Origin: Stomatobaculum sp. F0698
GTDB lineage: Bacteria > Bacillota > Clostridia > Lachnospirales > Lachnospiraceae
Length of the DNA: 64,000 bases
Direction of reading: 5' to 3'
Assembly (NCBI RefSeq): GCF_030644385.1
Contig: NZ_CP130060.1
Span: 930,001 to 994,000 of the forward strand
Position numbers and translations under genes: made by a program. This document shows, piece after piece, positions 1-9,878 of this stretch. Below the pieces are notes generated by a model that was not told the origin of the DNA, made no database searches, and saw nothing but the letters and a program-made list of their open reading frames with translations. The first letter of the stretch is position 1; each line of letters opens with the position of its first letter.

Positions 1-3000
1 GCAGAGAGAATTGCAGCAGAGGGGCACGGCAAGCCCTTCCGATGCAACGGCAGCTGCGGAGGCAAAGCAGGGAGAAAAGACAGCGGATATCCTTGTCGGT
101 TCGAGCCGCTGGGGTACACCGTCCAACGCGGCAAAGGTACTCCGCACCGAATTAAACGGCGTTGAAATCGAAGTGACGGCTCCGGCCGGCGTTCTGCCGG
201 AAGGCGCAAGACTCCGTGCAAGAGCACTGACTGCGGAAGAGGAGCAGGAAGCACTCGCAAAGATTGCGGCGCACGCGAGTGAGACAGGCAAGACCGCAAC
301 GGCGCAGTTCCTTTGCGATCTCACGGTCTTAAACGCAGCGGGCGAAGAAATTCAGCCGGACAACACGAAGGGCAGTCTTGCGGTCTCCTTCCGTAACGTG
401 AGCATTGTCTCCGCCGAGGTCTCGAAGACCGGAGAGGACAGTGAGGCACAGGACACGAACGTAGCGGTGCTTCACATCGATGAAGAGGCTTCGAAGGTGG
501 ATACGCTGCGCACGGGTCTCGATGAGAATACACCGGTGCTGCAGGCGGCAGCAGAGCACTTCTCGCCCTTCGCGGTCGTCAACTATCAGACCGGAAACAC
601 CCAGCTCGGTGCATCCTTTAAGCTTCTCGACTACGACGGCGATGCGACGCGTCAGACGTATAAGCTCAGCGATGTGACCGTGGTAGACGGCGCCGGCAAC
701 GGCATCACCTCGATGAACTTCCAGGTCGACACGGGTAACATTATCGATATGCCTGTGAGCGGCACGGTGGTCGGCAGCAAGACCTACCAGAGCTTTACGG
801 ATATTAATCCGGCGGGCAGCCACCTGTTCTACCAGTTCATTTTCCCGACCGCACTGACGGCGGCCGAGGCAAAGGATTTCATTGAACAGCAGATGAAGTT
901 TAAGCTTGCGAGCCCGGGTGCAAACCAGCAGCTTAAGATTACGCTCGGAAACGGCCAGAACAACTTCCCGACCAACGCAACCATCAAGATTTCGAAGAAG
1001 ACCATTCCGAACCCGATGCCGAATGACAGCGCGGAACACTATTATATGTATGTGGAGCCGCAGCCTGCAGGCCTTGTGAGCTGGGCTGACAGTTACAACA
1101 CCGCAAAGCAGAGCTATCTGGACGGCATGCGAGGCTACCTGGTCACGATTACCTCCGCAGAAGAGGATCAGGTTCTCGACCAGATCACCTCGACGACCAC
1201 CGGCGCTTGGTCCGGCGGCGCGCGTTTTGAGGGCATCAACGACGCGACAAGTGTTCCGGCTTGGTCCGACAACTCGGTTGCGGGACGCACCGGTACCGTT
1301 TTCGCAAATCAGAACGTGAACGCATCTTCTACATCTACGCCGACGGCGGCGAGAACCTTCCGCTGGCAGAACGGACCGGAGTCTAATATCGATTACTTCG
1401 TACAGGGCAACGGCGGCGCGGCCCCCCTGGGTAACGGAACACCGCTCGTCACGCCTTATTCCGGCGGCAATCCGGCATACACGCACTTCCGCCCGACCGG
1501 CGAGCCGAATTCCGCAGCCGGACACGGCGTTGCGGTCAGCGGTTACGAGGGCGTCATGCAGGTACACAACGCGGGTTACTGGAACGACCTTCATAACCGC
1601 AGCGATTACACCGGCGGCGGTCTCGATGTCAAGGGCTACTACATCGAGTTCAGCGGATACAACAAGACCGGTGACACCGCGAATGAATCGGTGCCGCTGG
1701 TCACGGCGCACACCGCGACGGTTACGGTGGGAGGCCAGACCTACTACTTTAACAATGCGGACGATGCGATTGCGTTCTCTACGCAGAACGGCAATGCTTC
1801 GGTCAGCCTGATTGGCAACACGACACTCACGTCCAATGTTCCGGCAGGTGTTACGATTGACTTAAACGGTCACACGCTCACGGTTCCGGCGGGCAGTACG
1901 GTTGTGAACAACGGCACCATCAACGCGCCTGCGGGAAGCAGCTTTGTTGCGCAGGGTGCAAACGGCAACTTCAGCAATGCGGGCAACGGCGCGGTCAATG
2001 TGCCGCTCACGATTACCGTGAATCCGCGCACCGTGACGGCGACCGAGCCCCTCACCTGGGATCCCTCCGATGTGACGGTGACGGGCCTCATCGGCAACGA
2101 CCGCGTGTCGGCTGTCAGTGTGAACTTTGACAACAGTCAGCCGGTCGCAGCGACAACGACGGACAATGCGACGCCGCTTGCGCCGACTACCTTTGATAAC
2201 GGCACGGCGGGCAGCGCTGCAATCGGTACCTATACGATTACCTACGTACCGGGCCCGGTGACCAGAAACCCGCACCAGTACACGGTGAAGTTTGTTGCGA
2301 ACGCACCGGCGGGACAGACCGCGACCGGCACCATGGCGGATCAGACCATCACCGGCACTGCAGCTGCAAACCTGACGAACGGCTTTGCTGTGAACGGCTA
2401 TACCTTTAACGGCTGGAGCGGTTCGAACGGCCAGACCTATGCGGACGGAGCGACTCCGGCAAACCTCGTGACCACGAATAACGGTGTGATTACGATGACC
2501 GCGAACTGGACCGAGAACAACTACAACATTCAGTACACGACGAATGTGAACCCGGCATCCCGCACCGCGGGCGCTGCGGTGAACCCGAACACCGTGACAA
2601 GCTATAAGGTCACGGATCCGAACGTCACGATTCAGCCCATGACCTGGCCGGGCTACAACTTTGACGGCTGGTATGACAACCAGCTCTTCGCGGGCACCCC
2701 GGTTTCGACTCTGGTTACGAGTGCGGTTCCGGCGGGAGATAAGCACTACTATGCGAAGTGGACCGCTAAGAACTATAACCTCGCATATCACCTGAACGAT
2801 TCCGCAACGCAGCCGGCAAACAACCCGGATGCGGGCTTTACGACTTACACGGCGGAGTCTCCGGATCATACCTTCGGCACCCCGACCCGCCCGGGCTATA
2901 CCTTCCTCGGCTGGTTTACGGATGCGGGTCTCACGACTGCGGCACCGGCAACGCTGGTGACTGCACAGGGCGATACGAACCCGACCGATCTCTATGCGAA

Positions 3001-4870
3001 GTGGAGTGCACCGCTTCCGTATTCGATCACCTATGTGCTGAACGATACGACGCCGGCGGGCCACACGGCAAGCAATCCGGCGACCAACCCGGGCGGCTTC
3101 GATGTGACGGATCCGAGCATTAACCTGCAGGCACCGACCCGCACGGGTTACACCTTCCTCGGCTGGTATGCGGATGCGGGTCTCACGACTCCGATTTCTT
3201 CTATCAACCCGGCGTCGGCGGTCAATTACACGGTCTACGCAAAGTGGAGCGCACCGAATGCCTACAACGTGCAGTGGACGCTGAACGACACAGTTCCGGC
3301 AGGTCTCACAGCGGCAAACCCGAACGCTTCGCTCACGAGCTACACGGTTGAAGACGCGGATTACACCCTGCGCCCGGCAACCCGCACCGGTTATACCTTT
3401 GAAAACTGGTATGACAACGCGGCGCTTACCGGCACGCCGGTCACGACGCTTCACACGATGGATGCGGAAGACAAGCACTACTACGCAAAGTGGGGCAATG
3501 CGCTGAGCTATCCGATCACCTATGTGATGAACGATTCGGCGGCCAGCCCGGCAACTGCGGTCACCCCGAATTCCTACACGGTTGAGGATGCGGACTTTGC
3601 ACTCGGCATTCCGACCAGAAACGGCGCGAGCTTCCAGGGTTGGTATGACAACGCGGCCCTTACCGGCACGCCGATCACGACCCTTCACACCGCGGATGCG
3701 GCGGCAAAGACCTACTACGCAAAGTGGCAGCTCAATAGCTATAGCATCAACTACAACCTGAACCCGGGCACGGGCATCGGAACCCCGACCAATCCGGCTT
3801 CCAATGTGCCGAGCTTTACGGTCGATGACGATGTGCAGCTTGCACCGCCGGTGCGCCGCGGTTACACGGGAAGCTGGAACTTGAACGGACAGACCGTGAC
3901 GAGCATTCCGGCAGGCACCACGGGTCCGCAGAACTTAACGGCAGACTGGACCCTCAACCACTACAGCATCACTTACGACACCGGCGAGACGGCGAACAGC
4001 CCGATTCAGGGACTCGGCACGCTTCCGACCAGCTATACGATTGAGGACGGAGCCATCACCCTGCCGACCCCGAGCCGCATCGGTTACACCTTCACCCGTT
4101 GGGAGATGGCATCGGCACCGGGTGTCGCTGTCAATCAGATTCCCGCAGGCAGCGACGGCGATGTCGTGTTCAGAGCAGTTTGGGAACCGATTCGCTATCG
4201 CATCACCTACGATACGGCAGGCGGTGTGAACGACGCCGCAAACCCGACCACCTTTACGATTGAGGACGAGATTAACCCGAACGGCGCTGTGAAGCAGGGC
4301 GTTAAGTTCTGGACTTGGAAGGTTGTCGGCGGCAAGTTCTTAAACACCATTCCGGCAGGCACCACGCATGACGTTGACCTGGTCGCTGTTTATCAGACGG
4401 ACCGCGACGGCGAGAACGCTGTCGGCGGAAGCGGCGGCAGTGGTGGCAGCGGCGGTGGCGGCGGCAGCCGCAGCAGCGGACGCCGCGGCACGGTGACCCC
4501 GAACAATGTCGCGACGGGAACGCCGAGCGCAACGCAGCCGAACAACACGCAGCCGGGCGCAACGCAGCCGAATAACACGAAGCCCGACAACACGCAGTCG
4601 AACACGGTAGCGAACCGGAACGATGATAAGCTGCAGATTACCGAGCCGAACCCGCAGAAGAATGCGGATACGCTGAACCAGCGGAAGGGCGAGGGGCTTT
4701 CTCCGAACAGCGGTAAGAGAGCAACGAACCGCGGTGCGGCAGTCGGCACCAACAAGGGCAGACTCCCGAAGACCGGTGAGGCGCCGTTTGCGCTGAACTT
4801 TGCGGGCACCGCAGCGGGCTTCCTGCTTGCGGCTTACGCAATCTGCGGCAGAAGAAGAAAAGAGCAGTAA
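1..4870 (+). CDS. LPXTG-anchored surface adhesin with C-type-lectin-like domain and InlB repeats (5' partial)
   Basis: The reading frame is open through the left window edge, so the N-terminus and any signal peptide lie outside. Residue numbers count from the TTG at position 11. Residues about 345-553 resemble a C-type-lectin-like domain, with a WADSYNTAKQ start, a GYLVTITSAEED segment and a late GYWNDL motif. Residues about 797-1460 carry nine InlB/Listeria-Bacteroides-type repeats (YTFxGWY...YAKW pattern), the last three diverged. A Gly/Ser-rich linker and an Asn/Thr/Pro/Gln-rich wall-spanning stretch follow. The C-terminus has LPKTG (from residue 1585), a hydrophobic helix and an RRRK tail, the classical sortase A sorting signal. 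Inference: a cell-wall-linked adhesin or ligand-binding protein; the ligand is unknown. The family assignment is firm, the function is not. Confidence 0.9.
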   Translation, partial: QRELQQRGTASPSDATAAAEAKQGEKTADILVGSSRWGTPSNAAKVLRTELNGVEIEVTAPAGVLPEGARLRARALTAEEEQEALAKIAAHASETGKTATAQFLCDLTVLNAAGEEIQPDNTKGSLAVSFRNVSIVSAEVSKTGEDSEAQDTNVAVLHIDEEASKVDTLRTGLDENTPVLQAAAEHFSPFAVVNYQTGNTQLGASFKLLDYDGDATRQTYKLSDVTVVDGAGNGITSMNFQVDTGNIIDMPVSGTVVGSKTYQSFTDINPAGSHLFYQFIFPTALTAAEAKDFIEQQMKFKLASPGANQQLKITLGNGQNNFPTNATIKISKKTIPNPMPNDSAEHYYMYVEPQPAGLVSWADSYNTAKQSYLDGMRGYLVTITSAEEDQVLDQITSTTTGAWSGGARFEGINDATSVPAWSDNSVAGRTGTVFANQNVNASSTSTPTAARTFRWQNGPESNIDYFVQGNGGAAPLGNGTPLVTPYSGGNPAYTHFRPTGEPNSAAGHGVAVSGYEGVMQVHNAGYWNDLHNRSDYTGGGLDVKGYYIEFSGYNKTGDTANESVPLVTAHTATVTVGGQTYYFNNADDAIAFSTQNGNASVSLIGNTTLTSNVPAGVTIDLNGHTLTVPAGSTVVNNGTINAPAGSSFVAQGANGNFSNAGNGAVNVPLTITVNPRTVTATEPLTWDPSDVTVTGLIGNDRVSAVSVNFDNSQPVAATTTDNATPLAPTTFDNGTAGSAAIGTYTITYVPGPVTRNPHQYTVKFVANAPAGQTATGTMADQTITGTAAANLTNGFAVNGYTFNGWSGSNGQTYADGATPANLVTTNNGVITMTANWTENNYNIQYTTNVNPASRTAGAAVNPNTVTSYKVTDPNVTIQPMTWPGYNFDGWYDNQLFAGTPVSTLVTSAVPAGDKHYYAKWTAKNYNLAYHLNDSATQPANNPDAGFTTYTAESPDHTFGTPTRPGYTFLGWFTDAGLTTAAPATLVTAQGDTNPTDLYAKWSAPLPYSITYVLNDTTPAGHTASNPATNPGGFDVTDPSINLQAPTRTGYTFLGWYADAGLTTPISSINPASAVNYTVYAKWSAPNAYNVQWTLNDTVPAGLTAANPNASLTSYTVEDADYTLRPATRTGYTFENWYDNAALTGTPVTTLHTMDAEDKHYYAKWGNALSYPITYVMNDSAASPATAVTPNSYTVEDADFALGIPTRNGASFQGWYDNAALTGTPITTLHTADAAAKTYYAKWQLNSYSINYNLNPGTGIGTPTNPASNVPSFTVDDDVQLAPPVRRGYTGSWNLNGQTVTSIPAGTTGPQNLTADWTLNHYSITYDTGETANSPIQGLGTLPTSYTIEDGAITLPTPSRIGYTFTRWEMASAPGVAVNQIPAGSDGDVVFRAVWEPIRYRITYDTAGGVNDAANPTTFTIEDEINPNGAVKQGVKFWTWKVVGGKFLNTIPAGTTHDVDLVAVYQTDRDGENAVGGSGGSGGSGGGGGSRSSGRRGTVTPNNVATGTPSATQPNNTQPGATQPNNTKPDNTQSNTVANRNDDKLQITEPNPQKNADTLNQRKGEGLSPNSGKRATNRGAAVGTNKGRLPKTGEAPFALNFAGTAAGFLLAAYAICGRRRKEQ

Positions 4871-4909
4871 AATACGGATGCATAAAATGCATCGGTGAAG
4901 AAAGCGGAA

Positions 4910-4939
4910 GGGGACTGTGCGAGCGCACAGTCCCCTTTT
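4910..4939 (+). terminator. Rho-independent terminator after the adhesin gene
   Basis: A perfect 11-bp inverted repeat (arms 4910-4920 and 4925-4935, loop GAGC) is followed directly by TTTT. It lies 40 nt after the adhesin stop codon. Confidence 0.85.
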
Positions 4940-5107
4940 GGCCTGCTCCCGAGTTTTCTGTGATGCAAAGCAGCTGCGGCCACGCCGAAAAAGCTTTGCG
5001 GGCAGCCGTCGAAGTCACCTGAGAAAGCAAGCAAATGCCGCCGAAAGCCGGGTGCGAAAGCTGAAATGCGGAGAGCGGCAAGGAGGAAAGAATGCCCGAA
5101 AATACAC

Positions 5108-5135
5108 TTGACGCAAGCGGAAATTGTGGTATACT
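5108..5135 (+). promoter_or_regulatory. Sigma-A-type promoter of rpsU
   Basis: TTGACG (5108-5113) and TATACT (5130-5135) are separated by 16 nt, about 47 nt upstream of the rpsU start. The stretch before it (4940-5107) shows no recognisable gene. Confidence 0.75.
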
Positions 5136-5181
5136 AAACAGGATTTCAATTTCACAACCGGGAGGGAGGTTAGGCCGTTTC

Positions 5182-5358
5182 ATGTCAAACGTGATTGTGA
5201 AAGAAAATGAAAGCTTGGACAGCGCACTGAGACGTTTCAAGAGAAACTGTGCGAAGGCAGGCATTCAGCAGGAAATTCGCAAGAGAGAGCATTACGAGAA
5301 GCCCAGCGTCAGACGCAAGAAGAAGTCCGAGGCTGCAAGAAAGCGTAAATTCAACTAA
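5182..5358 (+). CDS. rpsU: Small-subunit ribosomal protein bS21
   Basis: This 58-residue, strongly basic protein matches bS21 in length and composition: [20 protein letters not shown] at the N-terminus and a Lys/Arg tail ending RKRKFN. bS21 belongs to the 30S subunit platform and helps base pairing near the anti-Shine-Dalgarno end of 16S rRNA. The ATG at 5182 was chosen because it gives the family N-terminus and follows a GGGAGG site at 5164-5169. An in-frame ATG at 5092 also has a good Shine-Dalgarno site but lies upstream of the promoter. The gene is monocistronic, with its own promoter and a following hairpin. Confidence 0.95.
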   Translation: MSNVIVKENESLDSALRRFKRNCAKAGIQQEIRKREHYEKPSVRRKKKSEAARKRKFN

Positions 5359-5367
5359 TGCATAATT

Positions 5368-5397
5368 GACGCCCGGTCTCAACGAGACCGGGCGTCT
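5368..5397 (+). terminator. Hairpin terminator after rpsU
   Basis: A 13-bp perfect inverted repeat (arms 5368-5380 and 5384-5396, loop AAC) lies 10 nt after the rpsU stop. The U tract is weak (TTGC), so it may only partly terminate and may let some transcription into phoH. Confidence 0.6.
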
Positions 5398-5418
5398 TGC
5401 ACGTATGAGGGAGTTAAG

Positions 5419-6459
5419 ATGGGAAGCACAGAGCAGACAATTGATATCCCTGCAGAGTTAGAGAAGAATGTCTGCGGGTTCATGGATGTCAACCTTCACA
5501 AAATTGAGCGCACCCTGCAGGTCACAATGATAGAGCGTGACGGCAGCGTCAAGGTCATGGGCGAAGAGGGCAAGGTCAAAAAGGCCATCTCCGTCTTTGA
5601 GAATTTGGTTGCGCTCGCACGGCGCGGTGAGACCGTCTCGGAGCAGACGGTCAACTACGCGCTCTCCCTCGCGTTTTCGGAGGGCGAAGAGAAGATACTG
5701 GAAATTGACCGGGAGCTCATATGCCGCACGGCATCCGGGCGTCCGGTGAAACCGAAGACGCTCGGTCAGAAAGAGTATGTGGACAGCATACGAAAGCGCA
5801 TGATTACCTTCGGCATAGGCCCGGCAGGTACCGGTAAGACCTATCTTGCCATGGCCATGGCGATACGCGCCTTCCGCGACGGGGACTGCGAGCGCATCAT
5901 TCTCACGCGCCCCGCGATGGAGGCAGGCGAGAAGCTCGGCTTCCTCCCGGGTGATCTGCAGAGCAAGATCGATCCCTATCTGCGCCCGCTCTACGATGCG
6001 CTTTACCAGATTATGGGGCCGGAGAGCTATCTCCACAACGCGGAGAAGGGACTCATTGAGGTGGCACCGCTCGCCTATATGCGCGGTCGCACCTTGGACA
6101 ACGCCTACATCATCCTCGATGAGGCGCAGAATACCACACCCTCGCAGATGAAGATGTTCCTAACCCGCATCGGCTTCGGCTCGAAGGCCATCATCACCGG
6201 CGATCTCACACAGAAGGACTTGCCTGCGGATGCGGTTTCGGGGCTTGATACGGCTTCCCGTGTGCTTTCGAACATAGAGGAGATCGGTTTTTGCCGTCTC
6301 ACAAGCCGTGATGTGGTGCGCCACCCCCTGGTGCAGCAGATTGTGGATGCCTACGAGAAGTACGAGGAAAAGGAGAGCGCCGAGAAGAAGCGTCGCAGTG
6401 CTTGGCGAAAGGACGCGCAGGGCAGAGGAAAACGGAATGAGCGAGGTGATAAGCGATGA
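5419..6459 (+). CDS. phoH: PhoH-family P-loop ATPase
   Basis: This 346-residue protein has a KH-like N-terminal segment and a PhoH NTPase domain. Walker A is GPAGTGKT (residues 134-141) and Walker B is YIILDEAQN (230-238), with the PhoH signature LTRPAMEAGEKLGFLPGD between them. PhoH (YqfL/PhoL-type) proteins are cytoplasmic ATPases linked to RNA metabolism and ribosome maturation. In Firmicutes they sit next to YbeY, as here, where the two genes overlap by 4 nt. The C-terminus is a charged Lys/Arg/Glu tail. The family is certain; the precise activity is inferred from relatives. Confidence 0.93.
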   Translation: MGSTEQTIDIPAELEKNVCGFMDVNLHKIERTLQVTMIERDGSVKVMGEEGKVKKAISVFENLVALARRGETVSEQTVNYALSLAFSEGEEKILEIDRELICRTASGRPVKPKTLGQKEYVDSIRKRMITFGIGPAGTGKTYLAMAMAIRAFRDGDCERIILTRPAMEAGEKLGFLPGDLQSKIDPYLRPLYDALYQIMGPESYLHNAEKGLIEVAPLAYMRGRTLDNAYIILDEAQNTTPSQMKMFLTRIGFGSKAIITGDLTQKDLPADAVSGLDTASRVLSNIEEIGFCRLTSRDVVRHPLVQQIVDAYEKYEEKESAEKKRRSAWRKDAQGRGKRNERGDKR

Positions 6460-6947
6460 GCCTTGAAATCTGCTACGAGGCGGAAGAGAGTCTGGAACTC
6501 CCCTATGAGGAGATTGCGGAGAAGGTGGTAAATGCCTGCCTCAGTGCCGAGCATTGTCCCTTTGCGGCGGAGGTGTCGCTCAGTTTCGTGGACGAAGAGG
6601 CGATACGAGAACTGAACCGTGATTTTCGTGACTTGGACCGCGAGACGGATGTGCTTTCGTTCCCTATGCTCGAGTTTGAAGCTCCGGCCGTGTTTCCGGA
6701 GGAAATCGGCGAAGAGGACATAAACCCGGACACGGGGGAAGTTCCGCTCGGCGACATTGTGATCAATGTGCGCCGCGTAAAGACGCAGGCGGCGGAATAC
6801 GGGCACAGCGAGACCCGCGAACTTGCGTTTTTGATTGCACACAGCATGTTGCACCTGATGGGCTATGACCACATGGAGGAAGAGGAGCGCATGGGCATGG
6901 AGGCGCGGCAGAGAGAGATACTCGACGCGCTCGGCTATCGGCGCTGA
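6456..6947 (+). CDS. ybeY: Endoribonuclease YbeY (rRNA maturation factor)
   Basis: This 163-residue metal-dependent RNase acts in 16S rRNA 3'-end maturation and ribosome quality control. The zinc-binding motif HSMLHLMGYDH (HxxxHxxxxxH) is intact near residues 129-139. The N-terminal LSFVDEEAIRELNRDFR strand is typical of the family. The ATG start overlaps the phoH stop codon (ATGA), which implies translational coupling. Length and motif are normal. Confidence 0.95.
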   Translation: MSLEICYEAEESLELPYEEIAEKVVNACLSAEHCPFAAEVSLSFVDEEAIRELNRDFRDLDRETDVLSFPMLEFEAPAVFPEEIGEEDINPDTGEVPLGDIVINVRRVKTQAAEYGHSETRELAFLIAHSMLHLMGYDHMEEEERMGMEARQREILDALGYRR

Positions 6948-6955
6948 AGAGCTGT

Positions 6956-8620
6956 ATGGAAGAGAGAAGAGAGAATTTCGCTCCCAAAAGTAAGAAACCG
7001 AAATCCGGCGGCTTTTTGGCGCAGGGTTCCATTTATGCGGCATCCGGTGTCATTTCAAGTTTAATCGGCTTGGTGTATCGCATGCCGCTCACGCGCATCA
7101 TAGGCGACGAAGGCAACGGCTATTATGCGGCGGCATTTAATATCTACGCCATTGTTTTGTTGCTTTCGTCTTACAGTTTGCCGCTTGCGGTGTCCAAGTT
7201 GATCTCCGCGAGGGTCGGCGCAAAAAACTATCGCAATGCCGAGCGCATCCTCCGCGCGGCGCTGCTCTACGCGACCGTGGTGGGCGGCATCGGCTTTACC
7301 GCAATCTTTTTCGGCGCGGACTGGCTTGCGGCTTCGTTTCTTCACATTCCGGAAGCCGCGTACCCGCTGCGAGCGCTCGCACCCACGGTTTGGATTGTGT
7401 CCTACCTCGGCGTATGCCGCGGTTACTGGCAGGGACAGTCGACCATGGTGCCGACCGCAATCTCCCAGATTGTCGAGCAGATTTTAAATGCGGCGGTCAG
7501 CGTGGGCGCAGCCTATTTCCTGATGAAGTGGGCGCTGCGACAGGGAAAAAATGAGTCGCTTGCCCGCGCATTCGGCGCAACGGGCGGCACCATAGGAACC
7601 GGTGTCGGCGCTGCCTCCGCCCTTTTGATTTTCATACTGCTGTTTCTGATAACAAGGCGTTCAAGGCTTCGAAAGGCACGCCGGGACCGCGAGCACCCGG
7701 CAGAGAGTTATGAAGAAATCACGGAGCTCCTGGTACTCACCGTGGTTCCGGTCATACTCTCGACCGCCATATACAATGTGAGCGGTATCCTCGACAATGC
7801 GCTGTTCGGACAGGCCATGTTCGATCTCGGCAAGCAGGGAGAAATCGCGAAGCAGTACGGTGTCTATACGGGAAAATATAAGCTCTTGCTCAATGTGCCG
7901 ATTATGATCGCAAACTCTCTCGGCTCTGCTCTTGTGCCCGCGCTGAGCCGTGCGGTCGGCGCAAATCAGAAAAAGGAAGTGCGGAAAAACATTGCGCTTG
8001 CCATTCGCTTCTCGATGATTGTAGCGATCCCCGCGGCCGTCGGACTCGGGGTCATGGCGGATCCTCTGATCCCGCTGCTCTTCGGGGAGAGCGAACTGGC
8101 GGTTCATATTATGCATCTCGGCTGTGCGAGTGTGGTCTTTTACTCGCTCTCCACCGTGAGCAATGCGATTCTGCAGGGAACCAATCACATGAAGATTCCG
8201 GTGGCACATGCGGCGCTCTCGCTCGGCATACATGTCTTGGTGCTGGAAACTTTGCTCCGCATCTTTGAGCTCGGTGTCGTCAGCGTTGTGATTGCGGACA
8301 TGGTGTTTGCGGTCAGCATGTGCATCCTGAATGCGGGTAGTCTCAAACGTCTCTTAAAGTACCGGCAGGAAATCGGGCGCAGCTTTGTTTTGCCGGGCTT
8401 CTGCGCGCTGCTCATGGGACTTGCGACCGCGGGTGCAAAATACGCTTTAAAGCGCCTTACGGGCCGGGTGGTATTCTACACCCTGCTGCCGATTTTTCTT
8501 GCGGTGGCGGTCTACGGCTCTCTGCTTCTGCTGACCGGTGCGATACGCGAGGAGGAACTGCTGCGCTTCCCGAAGGGAGCGAGCCTTTGCCGTCTCGCAA
8601 AGCGCCTGCATTTACTTTGA
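6956..8620 (+). CDS. SpoVB/MurJ-like polysaccharide flippase
   Basis: This 554-residue polytopic membrane protein of the MOP (MATE-like) exporter superfamily follows ybeY by 8 nt. The N-terminal GSIYAASGVISSLIGLVYRM helix and an internal repeat of about seven helices per half resemble the stage V sporulation protein B/YtgP/MurJ group, which moves lipid-linked wall precursors across the membrane. A basic cytoplasmic N-terminus (residues 1-20) precedes the first helix. Which lipid-linked substrate it moves cannot be told from sequence. It could be the main lipid II flippase or an accessory polysaccharide exporter. Confidence 0.85.
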   Translation: MEERRENFAPKSKKPKSGGFLAQGSIYAASGVISSLIGLVYRMPLTRIIGDEGNGYYAAAFNIYAIVLLLSSYSLPLAVSKLISARVGAKNYRNAERILRAALLYATVVGGIGFTAIFFGADWLAASFLHIPEAAYPLRALAPTVWIVSYLGVCRGYWQGQSTMVPTAISQIVEQILNAAVSVGAAYFLMKWALRQGKNESLARAFGATGGTIGTGVGAASALLIFILLFLITRRSRLRKARRDREHPAESYEEITELLVLTVVPVILSTAIYNVSGILDNALFGQAMFDLGKQGEIAKQYGVYTGKYKLLLNVPIMIANSLGSALVPALSRAVGANQKKEVRKNIALAIRFSMIVAIPAAVGLGVMADPLIPLLFGESELAVHIMHLGCASVVFYSLSTVSNAILQGTNHMKIPVAHAALSLGIHVLVLETLLRIFELGVVSVVIADMVFAVSMCILNAGSLKRLLKYRQEIGRSFVLPGFCALLMGLATAGAKYALKRLTGRVVFYTLLPIFLAVAVYGSLLLLTGAIREEELLRFPKGASLCRLAKRLHLL

Positions 8621-8636
8621 GAATGACGGAGAACGG

Positions 8637-9878
8637 ATGATGAAAGTTCTGGTGCTCGGCGGCGGCCCCGCAGGCATGGCGGCCGCAATCGCGGCGGCAA
8701 GAGGCGGAGCGGCGGTCAGCTTGCTCGAGCGAAACGATCGCATCGGCAAAAAGCTCTTGCTCACGGGAAACGGAAAATGTAATTTTACCAATCTGGATCT
8801 TCGGCCGGAGCGCTACGACTGTGATGTGCCATCTATGCTTTCAGAGGTTCTGGCACCGTTTCCGCCGGAGGCGGTGATACGTTTTCTGGAAGAACTCGGG
8901 GTTCCTCCGCTTACGAGGCACGGCACTTGGATTTATCCGCACGCCGAACAGGCGGCCGCCGTACTGAATGCGCTCCGCGCGGAATTGGAACGGCGCGGGG
9001 TTAAGATTGAGACGGACGCGCGTATACTGGGCGTCCGGCATAATAAAAAGGTCGGCTTTACGGTGAAAACGGAAAGAGCCGAATTTCATGCGGACCGCGT
9101 TGTGGCTGCGCTTGGCGGTACGGCGCTTCCCAAAACGGGATCCGACGGCAGCGGCGCGGCGATAACTGCGCCGCTCGGGCTAAAGTCGCTTCCCTTTCGT
9201 CCGGCGCTCTGCCCGCTTCGCTCCGCAGAGCGGGAAAATGCCTTTTTCCGGGCCGCCCAAGGCGTGCGGGTCCCGGCGGCTCTCAGTCTTTGGGTGGACG
9301 GAAAGAAGACTGCGGAAGAAGCGGGAGAGCTCCAGCTCACGAAGGAGGGCTTTTCCGGGATTTCCGTCTTCCAGCTTTCTCTGCCTGCCGGACGGGCTTT
9401 GCAAAATAAGCAGAAGGCAGAACTTGTGCTGAATTTCCTGCCGGATCTGAAGACAGATTTTGCTTTCTTTGCGAAGCGCGGCGCACAGCCCTTTGCGACG
9501 ACACTGGAAGCCTACGGAAACGGCCTTGTGCCGAAGAATCTCTGGCTTGCTCTCTTGCGGCGCGCAGGTCTTTCGGCGGGAACGGCGCCGGGAAGCCTTC
9601 GGAAAGCGGAATTCGCGGCAATCGCCGAACAGCTAACGGCAGCGCGCTTTCCGATTCAGGGACTTGCGGCCTACGATAAAGCGCAGGTTTCGGCCGGCGG
9701 AATCTCCTTACGAGAGCTAGATCCGCGTACACTCGGAGCAAAACAATTTCCGGGGCTCTATTTTGCGGGGGAAATGCTCAATGTGACAGGCCCCTGCGGC
9801 GGTTATAATCTTCACTGGTGCTTTGCGAGCGGTCTTCTTGCCGGGCAGAGTGCCGCTAACGATGAGGTTTTACGATGA
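8637..9878 (+). CDS. HI0933/BaiN-type NAD(P)/FAD-dependent oxidoreductase
   Basis: This flavoprotein of about 413 residues has the dinucleotide-binding motif GGGPAGMAAAIAAARGG at the very N-terminus, a KKLLLTGNGKCNFTN segment typical of the HI0933/YhiN/BaiN family, and a C-terminal FAD motif (YFAGEMLNVTGPCGGYN). Tandem ATGs occur at 8637 and 8640; the first is used here. A longer in-frame reading would overlap the flippase gene and adds no conserved sequence. Substrate unknown: members include bile-acid flavin reductases, but most are uncharacterised. It overlaps the next gene by 4 nt. Confidence 0.88.
   Translation: MMKVLVLGGGPAGMAAAIAAARGGAAVSLLERNDRIGKKLLLTGNGKCNFTNLDLRPERYDCDVPSMLSEVLAPFPPEAVIRFLEELGVPPLTRHGTWIYPHAEQAAAVLNALRAELERRGVKIETDARILGVRHNKKVGFTVKTERAEFHADRVVAALGGTALPKTGSDGSGAAITAPLGLKSLPFRPALCPLRSAERENAFFRAAQGVRVPAALSLWVDGKKTAEEAGELQLTKEGFSGISVFQLSLPAGRALQNKQKAELVLNFLPDLKTDFAFFAKRGAQPFATTLEAYGNGLVPKNLWLALLRRAGLSAGTAPGSLRKAEFAAIAEQLTAARFPIQGLAAYDKAQVSAGGISLRELDPRTLGAKQFPGLYFAGEMLNVTGPCGGYNLHWCFASGLLAGQSAANDEVLR

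Noticed and set aside
329..3688. Long minus-strand open frames opposite the adhesin gene (329-1711 and 1862-3688).
   Set aside because: They mirror the codon bias of the adhesin, are Arg/Cys/Val-rich without recognisable domains, and lack ribosome sites. They are shadows of the real gene.
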